From positions 422,833-486,832 of the forward strand of contig NW_003314281.1 of assembly GCF_000143415.4 (NCBI RefSeq): 64,000 nucleotides of DNA, read 5' to 3'. Positions 51,300 through 62,515 of this stretch are shown here, piece after piece. The notes beneath the pieces are model-generated. The model was given only the letters and a program-made list of their open reading frames with translations, had not been told where the DNA came from and searched no databases. Source of the DNA: Selaginella moellendorffii (Eukaryota > Streptophyta > Lycopodiopsida > Selaginellales > Selaginellaceae). The position numbers and the translations under genes were made by a program. Position 1 is the stretch's first letter; each line of letters opens with the position of its first letter.

Positions 51300-51900
51300 T
51301 GACGAATATTTAATTTGCAATTAGTAAGCTTGCAATCCATTCTTCTACCGCCGATTTGAAATAGTTAGAATGGTTATACAATTTCCCTTTTGCTCCTGAA
51401 AAAAGTACGTCGCCACACCTCGGACATGGAGGCAGTAAAGAACTTGATGTCGTTGCAAATGAGTACACACCTTCGCAACAGTCGACAATGGCGCAGTTTT
51501 GGATGAGGCAGTGGATTTTGCCATCCAGAAGCTACGCCTTGGCGAGCCTCAGAAATGGAAGAAGAACTCTGTGTATATCAACTGTATATGGATGGGTACA
51601 TATACATTGAAACTACTGCCACGCGCACATCATCTCTACCTCTAACACCAAACACCTTCAAATCACGCGGAACCTCTGTAGTTTTCCCTTGGATCTGAGT
51701 TTAAATCCACGGAGCGCGAATTGTTGCTATTTTTACCATCAATCAGCACGTCAGCCAGGACTATACCCGCTCTTCATGACAGGAAGCGTAGCTGACGCAT
51801 GGTTCTCGACTTTCCCACCCAGAGCTCTGCAGCACCATATGTAGTGCTGCACAGCACCACGCCGCATATTGATCTGGCCTTTTAATCCAGTAAGAGCCCA
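51300..51900. other. Helicase 3' flank, no gene
   Basis: About 600 bp without a supported gene. No poly(A) word is decisive. Confidence 0.4.
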
Positions 51901-52900
51901 TCAATAGCCTAGTACTTTTGCGAGGATCCTGGAAGGGGAATCCCATGCCACCTTTAGCGCATCTTCGACAATCTTAGACATTTCTTGGGCTTTGGAGATG
52001 CATGCTTGACCACGGCCGAAAGAGGCCTCGACATGTCCCCGCCGTTTTGAATCGCTGCGATCAGCACATATCCAGTCGCCATCGGCTTCTCTCATCCATT
52101 TCTGCGCAAGGTAATTGAGAGGTGGGATCACGTCGGAAGCGAAGTCCACACGCCACGCGAGCAGCAATCCCAGCACGTAGCGCCATTGGTCCTTCGCTAC
52201 ACCGATCTGTCTTGCAGCGTCGACAAGCTCGTTTTCTCTGATGATACGCCTTGTAAACCTGGCCAAGCATAAGCACGAGAAAAACACGCCGTCAAATAGA
52301 CTCAGGCGTCCATTCTGTCACCTTGCAGTCTACCAAAGCTTTCAGCACTCCTCATAGAACCTCTCGCCACCAACAAAACTTGGCAACGCGTCTGGCTGCA
52401 TATATATCAATCAGATCAACGAAGCTGCGACCGCCAACCTTAATAAACAGTTTGCCCACTGGATATTCTCCGTCTAGTGGAAATCTCTCCATTCTCAATC
52501 TCATCAATCTCAAGGTAGCCGTAATACCATGCCGTCTTGTCCCAGGCTTGGAGGAAAACGGGAGGACGACACTTGACACCCAGTCCAGCAGTTAAAATCA
52601 AGCTGCCAATCGCGTAGTTCTTCCAACTGCATGAAAACAGTTTTTGGTTAAGCAAACGTTAAGGATAATTTCCTTACTCTGCGAAGTCCACAGTTTTATT
52701 TCCAACTGATCAAGCTCAGATCACGAAGACACCAGAGTGCTTCTTCGTTCTGCATTTGAGTATCAATGCTTGTGGTCGTCGGAGTTGCCGTGTCTTCGAC
52801 GTCGACCACGTCGTGCTCAGATTCCCAGCAGGAAATCTTCTGCTTCAAAGCTGCAAGGTAGAGATTTACAAAAAAGAGCACGAGTACTTATCGCCCCCAA
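51901..52900 (-). other. Unresolved minus-strand coding-like region (gene or pseudogene)
   Basis: Several minus-strand frames look protein-like but I cannot join them into one gene. From right to left they are QKISCWESEHDVVDVEDTATP (52850s), WKNYAIGSLILTAGLGVKC and PVFLQAWDKTAWYYGYL (52650-52500), LDGEYPVGKLFIKVGGRSFVD (52480s) and NELVDAARQIGVAKDQWRYV plus DFASDVIPPLNYLAQKW (52230-52050), ending LAKVLGY at 51901. Splice-like sites exist (e.g. acceptor near 52255), but stop codons fall in the expected joins. It may be a degraded gene of unknown family. No function is proposed. Confidence 0.35.
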
Positions 52901-53238
52901 AACCCTGAATAAATCTTCGAATATGCCGATGTTCGATTCCTAGAATATGCTATTTACAAAAAAAATTTCTACTCGATACCCTCTACAAGCATTGGGCCGC
53001 TCCTGACGCCGCCGCCTTCGTCTGGTTTCTGTTCTTCCTTCTTGGTTTGATCGCTCCTGGGCTTCGCTCCAATCTCCTCTCCTCTCGCTCGCGCGGCTCT
53101 TCTCCTCACTAGAAATCCCCGCACTAGAGCTTCAATCCTTGTGGCCGCTCCCCGCAGGTAAATGTCGTGAATTCGTTTCTCTCGTTCGATCCGAAGAGTT
53201 AGCGGCAGACCCTGTGCTCATAGAAAGAGAGACTCTTC

Positions 53239-56200
53239 TCAAGAAACAAAAAGAACGCTCGTGAGCTGCTTAACTGTGGGTCCAATCTTGTAGAGCGTCA
53301 GAGTTTCTAGCAGCTGCTTGAAAGGAATGCCTTTGTTTGGGACTCGAAAGCTTAGGACCTCGAACTCGATCCTCATAATCCTGGACAACAAAAAGGCTAT
53401 CATCGAGCAAACCCACCAAAACAAGCTTCATACCATTCCACAGTGGCATTATGCCGACGTCCCAAGGGGATACCCAGCGCATCCACAAATCTCCGTAGCT
53501 TGTGCATTCCAATGTATCCCGTAGCACTGCCAACCAGAGAAAAGGTTCGGGCCTAAAACTATGAAAGAGCTTTGCTTACTGGGGATCATAGTGAGCCCAT
53601 AGAGCTTTGAAGCCGAGAAGGTGTGTAGGCGTGACCATCGAATTCTCATTCACCAATCCAAACGTGATGGCGTCGAGAATAACAGCTACAAACAAGTTCA
53701 TGAAGATAAAGCTTGCGACCAGGACCAACAGCACGAAGTATATCACCCCAGCAAAGGGGAAGCCACAGTCGTTCGCCGTCAAATGGCTACTCTTGGAACA
53801 TAGGGGTGAGCCGACCATCACGTCACCCATAATGCAAGACCAGTTGTCCAGTGTTGAAACCTGTGGGAAAAAAAAACGAAGAAAACGGAGAAGTGAGGGA
53901 TGGAAGAGCCAGAAAGCAAGAAACTTACCTGAAAGACGGTAATGAAAGAATTGACGAATGTCCGAAAGTTGAGCACGGGGCCAATGCAGTTCCCGTCCTT
54001 GACGTGACTAAACATCTGGAAGCCAACACCCGCAAACGCAAACAGGAAAATAGCGAGAAGAGCCATGATCTCTCCCATTGTTGGCAAACATATGAATATG
54101 GTTCTGATAATCACCCGTGCTCTCGGTACGTGAGGAATGATGCAAAAGACCCGAGTAATGTAGCCAAAGCGACCAAGATAACCCCTCGGTGTTCCCTTCA
54201 CTCCCATCAAGCCCGACGCCGCTATAATAGATATCAGTGCCTCAATGTGCCTCGAATACTCTTTTTTGTAAACTCTAAACTGCACAAAAAAGAAAAGAAA
54301 AGAAGTTAGAATTCAGGGGAAACGCTCCCGCACATACCTCGTCGCCTAAAAACTTCGTCAGAGCCTCCAACAAGAAATATGTCGTAAGAGCGACGTGAGC
54401 TTTCTGGCGGCGTGTGGAAACATATGGCGGCTGGCCAGCATAGTTCGTGGCCAAAAGTCCAGAGTATCCCAGGAGGCAAATGATCATGATCTTCTGGTAC
54501 GTACGATTTCGGATGGCATAGAAACAGAACTTCCTGATGAAATTCTTTGGAGGTCGCGGCAATGCTGCTGGCTTCGTCTTCTGGATAATTCGATTCATGT
54601 CCCGCCACAGCTTCTGCCTCTCGGTCAGAAGCAAGGCCCCGGAGTTCTTGCCAAACTCGTTGATGAATACTCCGATAAACACCCGGACTATGAAAAATCC
54701 CCCGCATATGCAAAAGGCCACAAAGAAAATGGCATAAGCCGGACTGCTATCCCGTTGCGGCTGCTTGTCCTGACCAACAATATCCATTACGGGGTACAGC
54801 CAGTTCGTCACCCAGTTGTCGAAAGTGGAGCAAACGAATAACGAGAGGAAAGCGTTGCCAATGTCGTCAAAGTGGAACGTGGGATTTTTCCACGCCCGTG
54901 GAGAGTAGAGGCCAACGTTGTTGTAATAGTGACCAGTGCAATAGGCTCGATGAGTTATACTTGAATCGTTGCACGAATAGAGAAGGCCTCGAAACAACTG
55001 TATTCCTATGGATCCAAAAATCACGAAGATGAGGAAGGTGAATAGCAGAACAGCAACTATAGCCGGAATGGTTTTGATGAGATTCGTCAATAGGGTCCTC
55101 AGCTTTGCAGCCCGAGAGATAAACCGAAATGGTCGGAGTGCAGTCAAAGCATGTATTGCTCGTCTAGACCTCTCACTCCCACTCCAGCTCGATAGATTAA
55201 GTCCGTCGATGATAAGTAGAAAGATATCCAAGATATTGTAAGGATCGTTGAGCACCGCGTCAGGCGAAAACATTAAACCATAAGAGATTACTTTCAGCAG
55301 AAACTCCACCATAAAAAACTGTTAACTCAGAATGTTAAACCATGGACAGGAGAAACGAAGGCTTTACCGACCGCGAAGACGAGCTTGTGAAGAATCTTCA
55401 TGGCAAGGTCGGCAAAGACTGGCTCTCCAGTCGATCGCATCTCAATAACAATCCAGGTACTCAAGGCAACCCAGCCAAGAGAAAACCAGCGCCACCACTT
55501 ATGCTCGACGATTTTTCTCGAAAGTTTTCTGAGGCTGCTGTTCTCTCCAAAAATCAAAAGCGATCCTTCATGCAGGTACCATGGCCTTTCAATTCTGGTA
55601 AAATCCTTCTCAAGTAGTTCGTAGTCGGACAGCTGAAAGGACTCCCTCTTGCTATTGCTTCTGCTCAGACTTCTCATGAGCATGCTGGTAGACTTAAACG
55701 AAGGAGGCTTCGTAATGTCCGCGAGCGTGAGAACAGCATCCTCCAGTGCAGTCCTCGAGCCTCGCTTTTCCCCAATGTCTGGTGGAAATCCGGTAGCCTG
55801 TAATATCTGAGAGTTCCTACTGGCTCTTCTTTCTCCTCCTGTCGTTGAGGTGGAGGTGTTTTCCTCTGCACCTGTAGTCGACACGGCCTCTAAAGTTTGT
55901 CCGCCCCCTTCTGCTTCCCCAGAAACTGCTCCAGGGAGGTCGTAGCCTCTGTCTCGAGCGCGATCATCGCGGTCCCGGTCTCGGTCGTGGTCCGCGTCGC
56001 GGTCCCGGCGTTTGTCCCGTTGAGATTCCTTGTGAGTTTTCACTGGCCTGACGCTCATGCCAAGGACACGGTGCGCAAAACTTCCAAAGCTTGACTTCAT
56101 TCCCTCGACAGCGCCAACCATCCAGCTTCCGCTTCTTACGTACGCTCTGCTTTGCATGCGCTTGAGCAATCGTATGTGGTCCGTCTGTGGGAAAGAGAAA

Positions 56201-59200
56201 TGAATTGTCTGTCAGCGCCTCAAGCTTGAGTAGTACCCGTTGAATCTGCTTTTTCTCGTTGTCAGTAAGCTCGTTCCGCTCTAGTAAAACAGCGATAATA
56301 AGGTTCATAATGATAAAAGCTGTCAAAACAAAATAGAATATATACAGGAAAGGAGCCACTCCGCTGCGAAACCATGGGTCAACCTCTTTGTTGATAACAA
56401 AGAAGAGCTTACTTGTACTCTACTCCCGGTCTCATCGAATTCCACAGTTGATTTGGCCAGGACTCAGCAGTAGTTACCGAGAACCAGAGAAGCATAGTTT
56501 GAAGCATATTATCGTGGTTTCCACGGGGATACCCGTCCGAAAACTTGTAATACTGGCCACTGTAGAGCTCCATGCTTAATATGGAAAATACCACAATAAC
56601 GAGCATATAAAAAAAGAACACGCTGACAAGCGAGCCAACACTTTTCATACAGGTAGCCTGCAAACATAATTACCGTCCACATTCCTTTCAATGAAACACA
56701 AGGACTTACCACAACAGAGGGGTTCCTGTCGACGTGTTTTTTTGACAAGTAGAACCATCGCAAAACTCGAACAGCAGAGATGTTTGGATACTTGCGCGAG
56801 ACCAAAGCTCCAGCAGAGACCACAACAACAAAGAAATCTAGTAGGTTCATCCCTACAAGCAATGCGAAGATAAAGCTTAGAAAGGAGCAAAAATTGCTTA
56901 CTGTCGGATATAAACGAGCCTGGACCGTAAGCAAGAAACCTCAGTAAAAGCTCTCCTGAGAAAACCACGAGGAGAACAGCTTGAATACCATCTGCGCTGG
57001 AGTTAAGTCAAGCAAACGATGATGAAAAAGAAAAACGAATAGTGTGGATACAGAGCGTGTACAATAGTTCCTTGGACATGCCGTACTTGTATAAACACAG
57101 GACGATAGCGTTGACAGTCACGGCCAATAGCACGCCCCAGTCGAAACTAGGACGTTCCGCAATCGCGCGGCACTGATCGGATAGTGATAAAGCTGCTCTG
57201 GCTCCCATGGACATACTTCGACTCAATGAGCGGTTGTAAGTCATCGAGCCAGCCCTGCTTAGCCTCAATGAGCTAGACCGGAACGCTTCTCTCATGGACG
57301 ACTGGGTGCGACTAAATGCCCGAACAACATTCCGTTGCACTTTCTTTGATTTGTTCCACAGCCGCGTATGCCATCTCATACTGGCATCGTCACGTATGAT
57401 GTCGTCCCTCAGGATGTTGGCCATTATTGTTGCACTGTAAAAGGAAGTCTGGGCTTGACGGCTTTTTTTTAGCAGCGCCTGCAAAGAAATGAACCACCTT
57501 TTGATCTTCAAAAGTGAAAAAAAGAAGACTTCATGCCTGGTGTTCTGCTCGAACACGGAGAAATACTCCACTTATTCCAGCTATGAACACATTGACAAGA
57601 AAATATGCACCGATTACCACCAAGCTCATGAAGTAGGAATCTGCACGGGCGAGCTTTAGCACAAGTAGAATTTATAAAGACCTACTTGCTCGTTCCCCCT
57701 GAGAATCCTTTACATGATACATTATAAGTGCCCATCCTTCCAGCGACACAATCTAAACGGTCCGAAGGTGCATCAAAACAAAGATATGCCATAGCAGAGC
57801 TCATACCTGAAACATACTGATCAGGGAATACCAGAGATAGTCGAAGCTTGTTTGTCCATAGTTCGGATTTCCATGCAACTGCAAACGTAACGTCACGAAC
57901 ACCCAAACACTCTAAAGGTGGAATGCCTCACCGTACACTTCTGATTGGAAGGGCATATGTACGCATCGAGAACCTTCTTGTCACAGAAACGTTCTGGGTA
58001 GGCTTCTTTCTTGTCCGTTTTCCGCAAACACCTGCGCATATCGGAATTCAATAAGAGTTACTGTAACCAATCAAGTACCGGTTTAACATTGTCTTTTGCA
58101 AGAATTGCGTCCCAAGAAGCGCATAGAAAACCAGCCAGAAAAAAGTAAGCAAGATGACATTTTCAAGCGGACGAACGCTTCGTTTCACTGCCGCCATGAT
58201 AGCCTGCCAAGGATGAAACATTATCAATGAGGAAATGAAAGCAGAGGGGCAGCATACAATGACATCGGCAAAAAAAGTGATGTGCTTCAAAGCGAGCAGG
58301 CCGCGAAAGGCACGCAAGACTGCCAACCGTGCAAAAAAATCACTTCCAGTTATGCCTCTAACAATAATATGTATCCTGTAGCTCATACAGCATCAGACAT
58401 GCGCATGAAACAAGCAACATGTTGCATCGTACCAGGAATCAATGACCATAGCAAAATCGAGCCGGTTGTATGGGTTGCGAAGGTAGCAATGACGTCTCTT
58501 GTAGAGGCCTAGGACAAAAATCTTTAGAATCACTTCCAGCCTGCATCCAAAGAGATCTTTCAAGCCGAAACTTATCAATTACGGAAAAACATACGTGCTT
58601 AGTGCTGTGATTAAACCGTCCAAAAAGTCAAGCTTGAAATTCCTTATATCAGTCCAGCGTTCTGATCTGTTGCCAATTTTTACTTGGAAAATGAACACTA
58701 TGAGGTGAGCCCAGATGAGAAACAGAATAAAATACTCTGCTTTCCTGCAAGAACAATGCAAGGATAAGAAATGAAAAAGCTAATGAGAGGCTTACTGGCT
58801 ATAGAGAAACATGAAGAGCCTCAGCCGAGTAGTACTGTAGGGACTCCAAAACCCAAGAGCATGACCATCTAGTCGAGCTCCAGTCCCTATAGCACTGCGT
58901 CTTGCCTTTCTTCTTACCACCTAGAAAATAAAGCTAGAAAAAGGTTTAAAAAAAAAAACTGAGAGAAAGTTGAAGTACCAGCATTCGCTTGACTGCTTTG
59001 TAAGCTTTTTTCCAGTTCTTCCTGGGCAAGGAGTCAGTAGCACGAGGAAGATCTCCCAATGCAGCTAACAAGGCAGCAGTCTTCTCTTCCTCTGGCTTGA
59101 GCGCTCCTCCAATAGGAGGCAGACGATCTTCCCAGCGAGGGTTTCTAGCTATGAAATCTGGATCCTCCTCGGGATCATTGTCGCTATAGAGAGAAACTTG

Positions 59201-59332
59201 GATTAAATCATGCATTTTTCACGTGAAGGGGATGGTAGTTTACCGTTGAATCAGCTGAGCCACAGCTTTGGAGGCGGCATCGAACATCCCCGAGAGCCTG
59301 GAACTCCTGCGCCTTATTCCAACCCCCTCCAT
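53239..59332 (-). CDS. Four-domain voltage-gated cation (calcium-type) channel
   Basis: Twenty-two minus-strand exons: 59332-59244, 59183-58979, 58920-58796, 58744-58595, 58540-58433, 58375-58258, 58203-58079, 58031-57932, 57878-57807, 57752-57686, 57640-57537, 57478-57052, 56991-56902, 56852-56710, 56657-56413, 56363-56237, 56184-55372, 55318-54338, 54279-53929, 53860-53580, 53526-53434 and 53380-53239; 1651 residues. It has four repeats of 6-TM type. S4 helices: RLAVLRAFRGLLALK (I), AVRVLRWFYLSKK (II), ALRPFRFISRAAKLRTLL (III) and GRFGYITRVFCII (IV). Pore loops: SLEGW (E369), TAESW (E706), TFDNW (D1203) and TLDNW (D1485), an E/E/D/D ring like T-type Cav3. An EF-hand-like helix (LWAHYDPHATGYIGMHKLRRF) follows S6 of repeat IV. 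The long II-III linker has an RD-rich run. The exon after 57537 uses a GC donor. The exon 17/18 junction is the weakest. Such channels are not known in seed plants. Confidence 0.88.
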
Positions 59333-59586
59333 AGTGTCGCCGAGTCACGCGATGCCCTAAAATGCTAGCTCATAACCCTAGCATTTTTGTCCAACAAAAA
59401 CCCTGATTTTCAAACAGCAGTTACAAATGGCGCGTAACCGTTATCGAAATTTAGGGTTTATCATATCCTAGGGTTTCTGAGCTGGGGCGAGGAGCGACGG
59501 CACAAGGCAGATTTCTCGGTTCTTGGTTCATCACTCCGGAATTTGAGAAGGATTCCAGCGAGATCTCGGCGAGCAAGCTCGATTTC
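59333..59586. other. Divergent promoter region
   Basis: 254 bp between the channel ATG (minus) and the ATG of the small plus-strand frame. It contains several telo-box-like AACCCTA/TAGGGTTT words (about 59382-59480). No TATA box is clear. Confidence 0.5.
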
Positions 59587-59655
59587 ATGGGTCCTCCCAT
59601 ACATGGCGTGAGCAAACCAGACGATTGGGCAAAAGCCGTCGTTGATTGCTACCCA
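59587..59655 (+). other. Possible first exon of an unidentified gene
   Basis: ATG at 59587 begins GPPIHGVSKPDDWAKAVVDC, then a donor-like ATG|GTCAGC at about 59656. The next exon near 59742 (ELELSCPWF or GIGALMPLVLESIQHKL) gives a stop within 100 bp in every phase tried, so no protein can be assembled. Telo-box words 5' and a GC-balanced leader suggest a real transcript. I do not recognise it; it could be a short hypothetical gene or one truncated by the RNase H-like element nearby. Confidence 0.35.
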
Positions 59656-60564
59656 TGGTCAGCTCTACACGTTTTCTTTCTCTCTTCTTCTCGGGCCTTT
59701 CTCTTCTCGGGCTTTCTTAAGATTTTCCTTTCTTTTATCAGGAATTGGAGCTCTCATGCCCTTGGTTTTGGAGTCAATACAGCATAAGCTCTTCATGCTT
59801 ATCCATAGCCAGTAAGTATGCAAGTAAACTACCTTGTAATTGCTGTGCTACATTGTTTTCAAACACAGGAGAATATGTGTTGCTATTCCTCATCCTAACT
59901 AAATGGAACAACGATGGAAAGATGTAAGGCCCCAGCTGTGCACTTTAGACCATCAGTTCCATGCTGAGTTGAAGCTTGGCTGTCATCATTTCCAGCAACT
60001 TTCCTTCACAAAGACTCTTTAGAAGTAGTGATCTAGATTGAAGCAGATTGTGTTGTTTTGCTCACTACTGGACATTTTCGGTTGGAGGACCGTGATCAGC
60101 AGCCAGTGACACACGCACTTTCTGGCAAGTAAGAAAACAGTGAACACGAACAAGAACTAAAAGTTATCACGGGAGTAGCCATGAGGGGATGAATACGAAT
60201 TCGTCAGCAACAAATTCCAAGCAACACCGGGGCAAAAGAACGTCGCAGCAACAAAGATTACAACGCTGTGAGGTTTTCTGGTGAGGAGGAAGGCATCAAG
60301 GGTGAGATGTTAGTTGACTTCGCAAACCCTAAACCGCTGACAGGAATAGCTCAGCGGTGCAATAGAGTAACTTTGAGACAATCAAACACTGTGTCCCGAG
60401 CGGCAAAAATGTGAGGAGGATTCGGATGCTCCTCTCGACTGCTACTGTACAGCATAGCAGTTCATGCTCAAAAGTTAAAAATAAGAGAGAAACATACCAT
60501 GACAACTGCAAGGAAATCCTCGAACACCCAAGACCATGAAACGTGCAAAATAATCTCTCCAAGT
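59656..60564. other. Unresolved region, no supported gene
   Basis: About 900 bp with short frames only. Nothing is confident. Confidence 0.3.
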
Positions 60565-60981
60565 CTAATAATCAATAGGCAGAAGGTAGTAATGAGGTCC
60601 CTTGCCCATCCTGATTGCAAAAGAAGAAACAAAAAACACCTTAAAATCCAAGCAGGCATTAATGACCACATTCTGCTCTCTAGAGATATATTGAAGTGTC
60701 CAAAAATCAAGCTGTGCTAAAAGGTGCTGAAGCTCCTTATGTAATGGAAGAAGTTGTGAGCCCTTGAGCTGGAACCCACCATGTATGTGTTGGCATGCAA
60801 GATTGGAGTCTATCTTGATTGCTAGGTGTTGCAGATTATGACCAAGAGCCTCTTGGACACTAGCTATAAGAGCTTTGTACTCTATTTCATTAGAAGACTT
60901 TGTGGCAACGGTAGCAAATTTAACACGTAGCATTTCCCTAGTTGACCAGAGAAGTGCAAACCCAATGCCACCACAATTCAT
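60565..60981 (-). pseudogene. RNase H-like (RVT_3) domain fragment
   Basis: 138-residue minus-strand frame: NEIEYKALIASVQEALGHNL, then LAIKIDSNLACQHIHGG, DFWTLQYISREQNVVIN. This is a type-1 RNase H fold as found in plant non-LTR/LTR polyproteins and domesticated RVT_3 proteins (E in EYKAL, D in DSN, loop REQN). No reverse transcriptase or start is found around it, and the frame ends after ACLDFK. A decayed retroelement piece is most likely; a domesticated RVT_3 gene is possible. Confidence 0.65.
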
Positions 60982-61299
60982 CCTACAGCTGTAAACTTCA
61001 TCAGTGAAGAGAAAGTGTGAAGTTTAGTGGCCGCCTCAACTTGTTCTAGCTTTTCAAACTACTCCACCAGCTTCCCTTACAAATGCTTGAAAGCGGTTTC
61101 TTCGCATTTCTTGTGTACGGTAGAACACCAGACAATAAGTCCAGAACCACTTCTGTTGACTTTTTGTTGACATAGTCACTAAAAGTCAAGAAAGCGTTTG
61201 ACAATGGCATTTGTTTGTTCGTGTAACGAGGAAAACCAAGCAAGAACAACAAAAGAAGGAAGCCATGGTTATTAGTTACAGGTTGCTCTCGCTCAAGCA
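60982..61299. other. Spacer upstream of the lectin-domain gene
   Basis: 318 bp with no supported gene, probably the promoter of the 61300 gene. Confidence 0.35.
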
Positions 61300-62322
61300 A
61301 TGCTGCTACAACTCCTCCTTGTTTCTTGGACAAGCCTCTTGATCTCCCCTTGCAACTCCATCAAATTTCGGCGCAGAGATCCATATCAGATCCATCCTCT
61401 GGATGCCGACATCATCGCTTACAAGATCCGCCTCCACATCGCCCAGAGAATCCAGCCGCGAGTCACGTACCAGCCCCAGAGCTGGGACACTTTCTTCACT
61501 CTCGCCTCGGGGCCAAACTTACACGCCTTCTCGAGGCTCTCGCTTTACGGCCGCGACTCGAGTGGCAAATGCACTGGCAGCCCCTGCCCGCTTTACATGC
61601 CCGGCGCCGTTTTGCGACGAGCCTTCGAGTTCCTGGCAGATTGCATCGCGGACGAGACACGCCGAGGCCTCTACGGCCACATTTTCGCGACCATGGGCAT
61701 CATAGGAATCGACTACGCTGTCATTCAATACGAAGAGAGGAGTTTTAGTAATGGCTATGAATTCAGCAACACCACTGACCTGGACCTGTATCGTCGTCAC
61801 GGCTTTCCCGGGAGGAGTTCTAGCGAGAAAAGTGTTCGTCTTGGCACCACCTACAAGTCTTACGTTAGCTCTCCCGATCACGACCTGGAAGAGGGAAAGA
61901 ATACAACTCACCTCCTGATGGACGAAGACTGCGACCTCTTTGTCTCGTGCATGGAAAGTGGAGGACGGGGAGACGAAGGATCGGAGCTCTACGCCGGACA
62001 GCGTCTTGTGTCACTCAATGGCATCGTTGAGCTGGTTGTGGAGGAAACCTGTAACTTAGTGCTGTATGCGAGGGGGATAAGGAGACTGTGGTCGAGTGAT
62101 ACCTCTGGACAAGGTGGAGGCAGTGGATGCACGCTCACTCTCCAAAGGGATGGGAACTTGGTGTTCTTGGGACGTGATGGAAAAGGCTTCTGGGCGACGA
62201 ACGTCTACTGCCAGCCGCAACCGAATTCTATCCTCTCAACTCGTTTGGTGGTCGAGGATGACGGGCATTTGTCTCTGTACCAAGAAGCGGCACCAATGCG
62301 TTTGCTGTGGCGACGACCATAG
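61300..62322 (+). CDS. Secreted protein with bulb-type (GNA) lectin domain
   Basis: Intronless frame of 340 residues. Residues 1-20 are a signal peptide (MLLQLLLVSWTSLLIS). Residues ~25-200 are an unrecognised region with cysteines (GKCTGSPCPLYMPGAVLRR). Residues ~230-335 form a bulb-type mannose-binding lectin fold: QRLVSLNGIVELVVEETCNL, LWSSDTSG, LTLQRDGNLVFL, GFWATNVY and RLVVEDDGHLSLY. The carbohydrate motif QxDxNxVxY is degenerate (QRDGNLVFL), so mannose binding is uncertain. It would be secreted to the cell wall. Bulb-lectin proteins are numerous in Selaginella. Confidence 0.78.
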   Translation: MLLQLLLVSWTSLLISPCNSIKFRRRDPYQIHPLDADIIAYKIRLHIAQRIQPRVTYQPQSWDTFFTLASGPNLHAFSRLSLYGRDSSGKCTGSPCPLYMPGAVLRRAFEFLADCIADETRRGLYGHIFATMGIIGIDYAVIQYEERSFSNGYEFSNTTDLDLYRRHGFPGRSSSEKSVRLGTTYKSYVSSPDHDLEEGKNTTHLLMDEDCDLFVSCMESGGRGDEGSELYAGQRLVSLNGIVELVVEETCNLVLYARGIRRLWSSDTSGQGGGSGCTLTLQRDGNLVFLGRDGKGFWATNVYCQPQPNSILSTRLVVEDDGHLSLYQEAAPMRLLWRRP

Positions 62323-62515
62323 CTTTTTACTGCGAGAAAGAAAGTTAACCACAAGAGCACAAGAACGAAAGTAGTGGCTTACTTGATCACTGCCACCAAC
62401 ATGAGAAAGACATTTTGAAGTCGTCAATAGCAGCTCACGGTCACCACACGCGTAGGCTAAGCTGGACCCACGCAAGAGCCCTCCTCAAATCCCCAGAACT
62501 CCTCGAACAGTAAAC

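Noticed and set aside
53239-59332. Possibility that the channel is a TPC1 (two-domain) gene
   Set aside because: Four pore loops and four S4 segments are present and the exon chain is continuous; TPC1 has two repeats with cytosolic EF-hands between them.
61046-61333. Minus-strand frame MSKKQGGVVAALL upstream of the lectin-domain gene
   Set aside because: It overlaps the signal peptide exon on the plus strand and has no recognisable domain.
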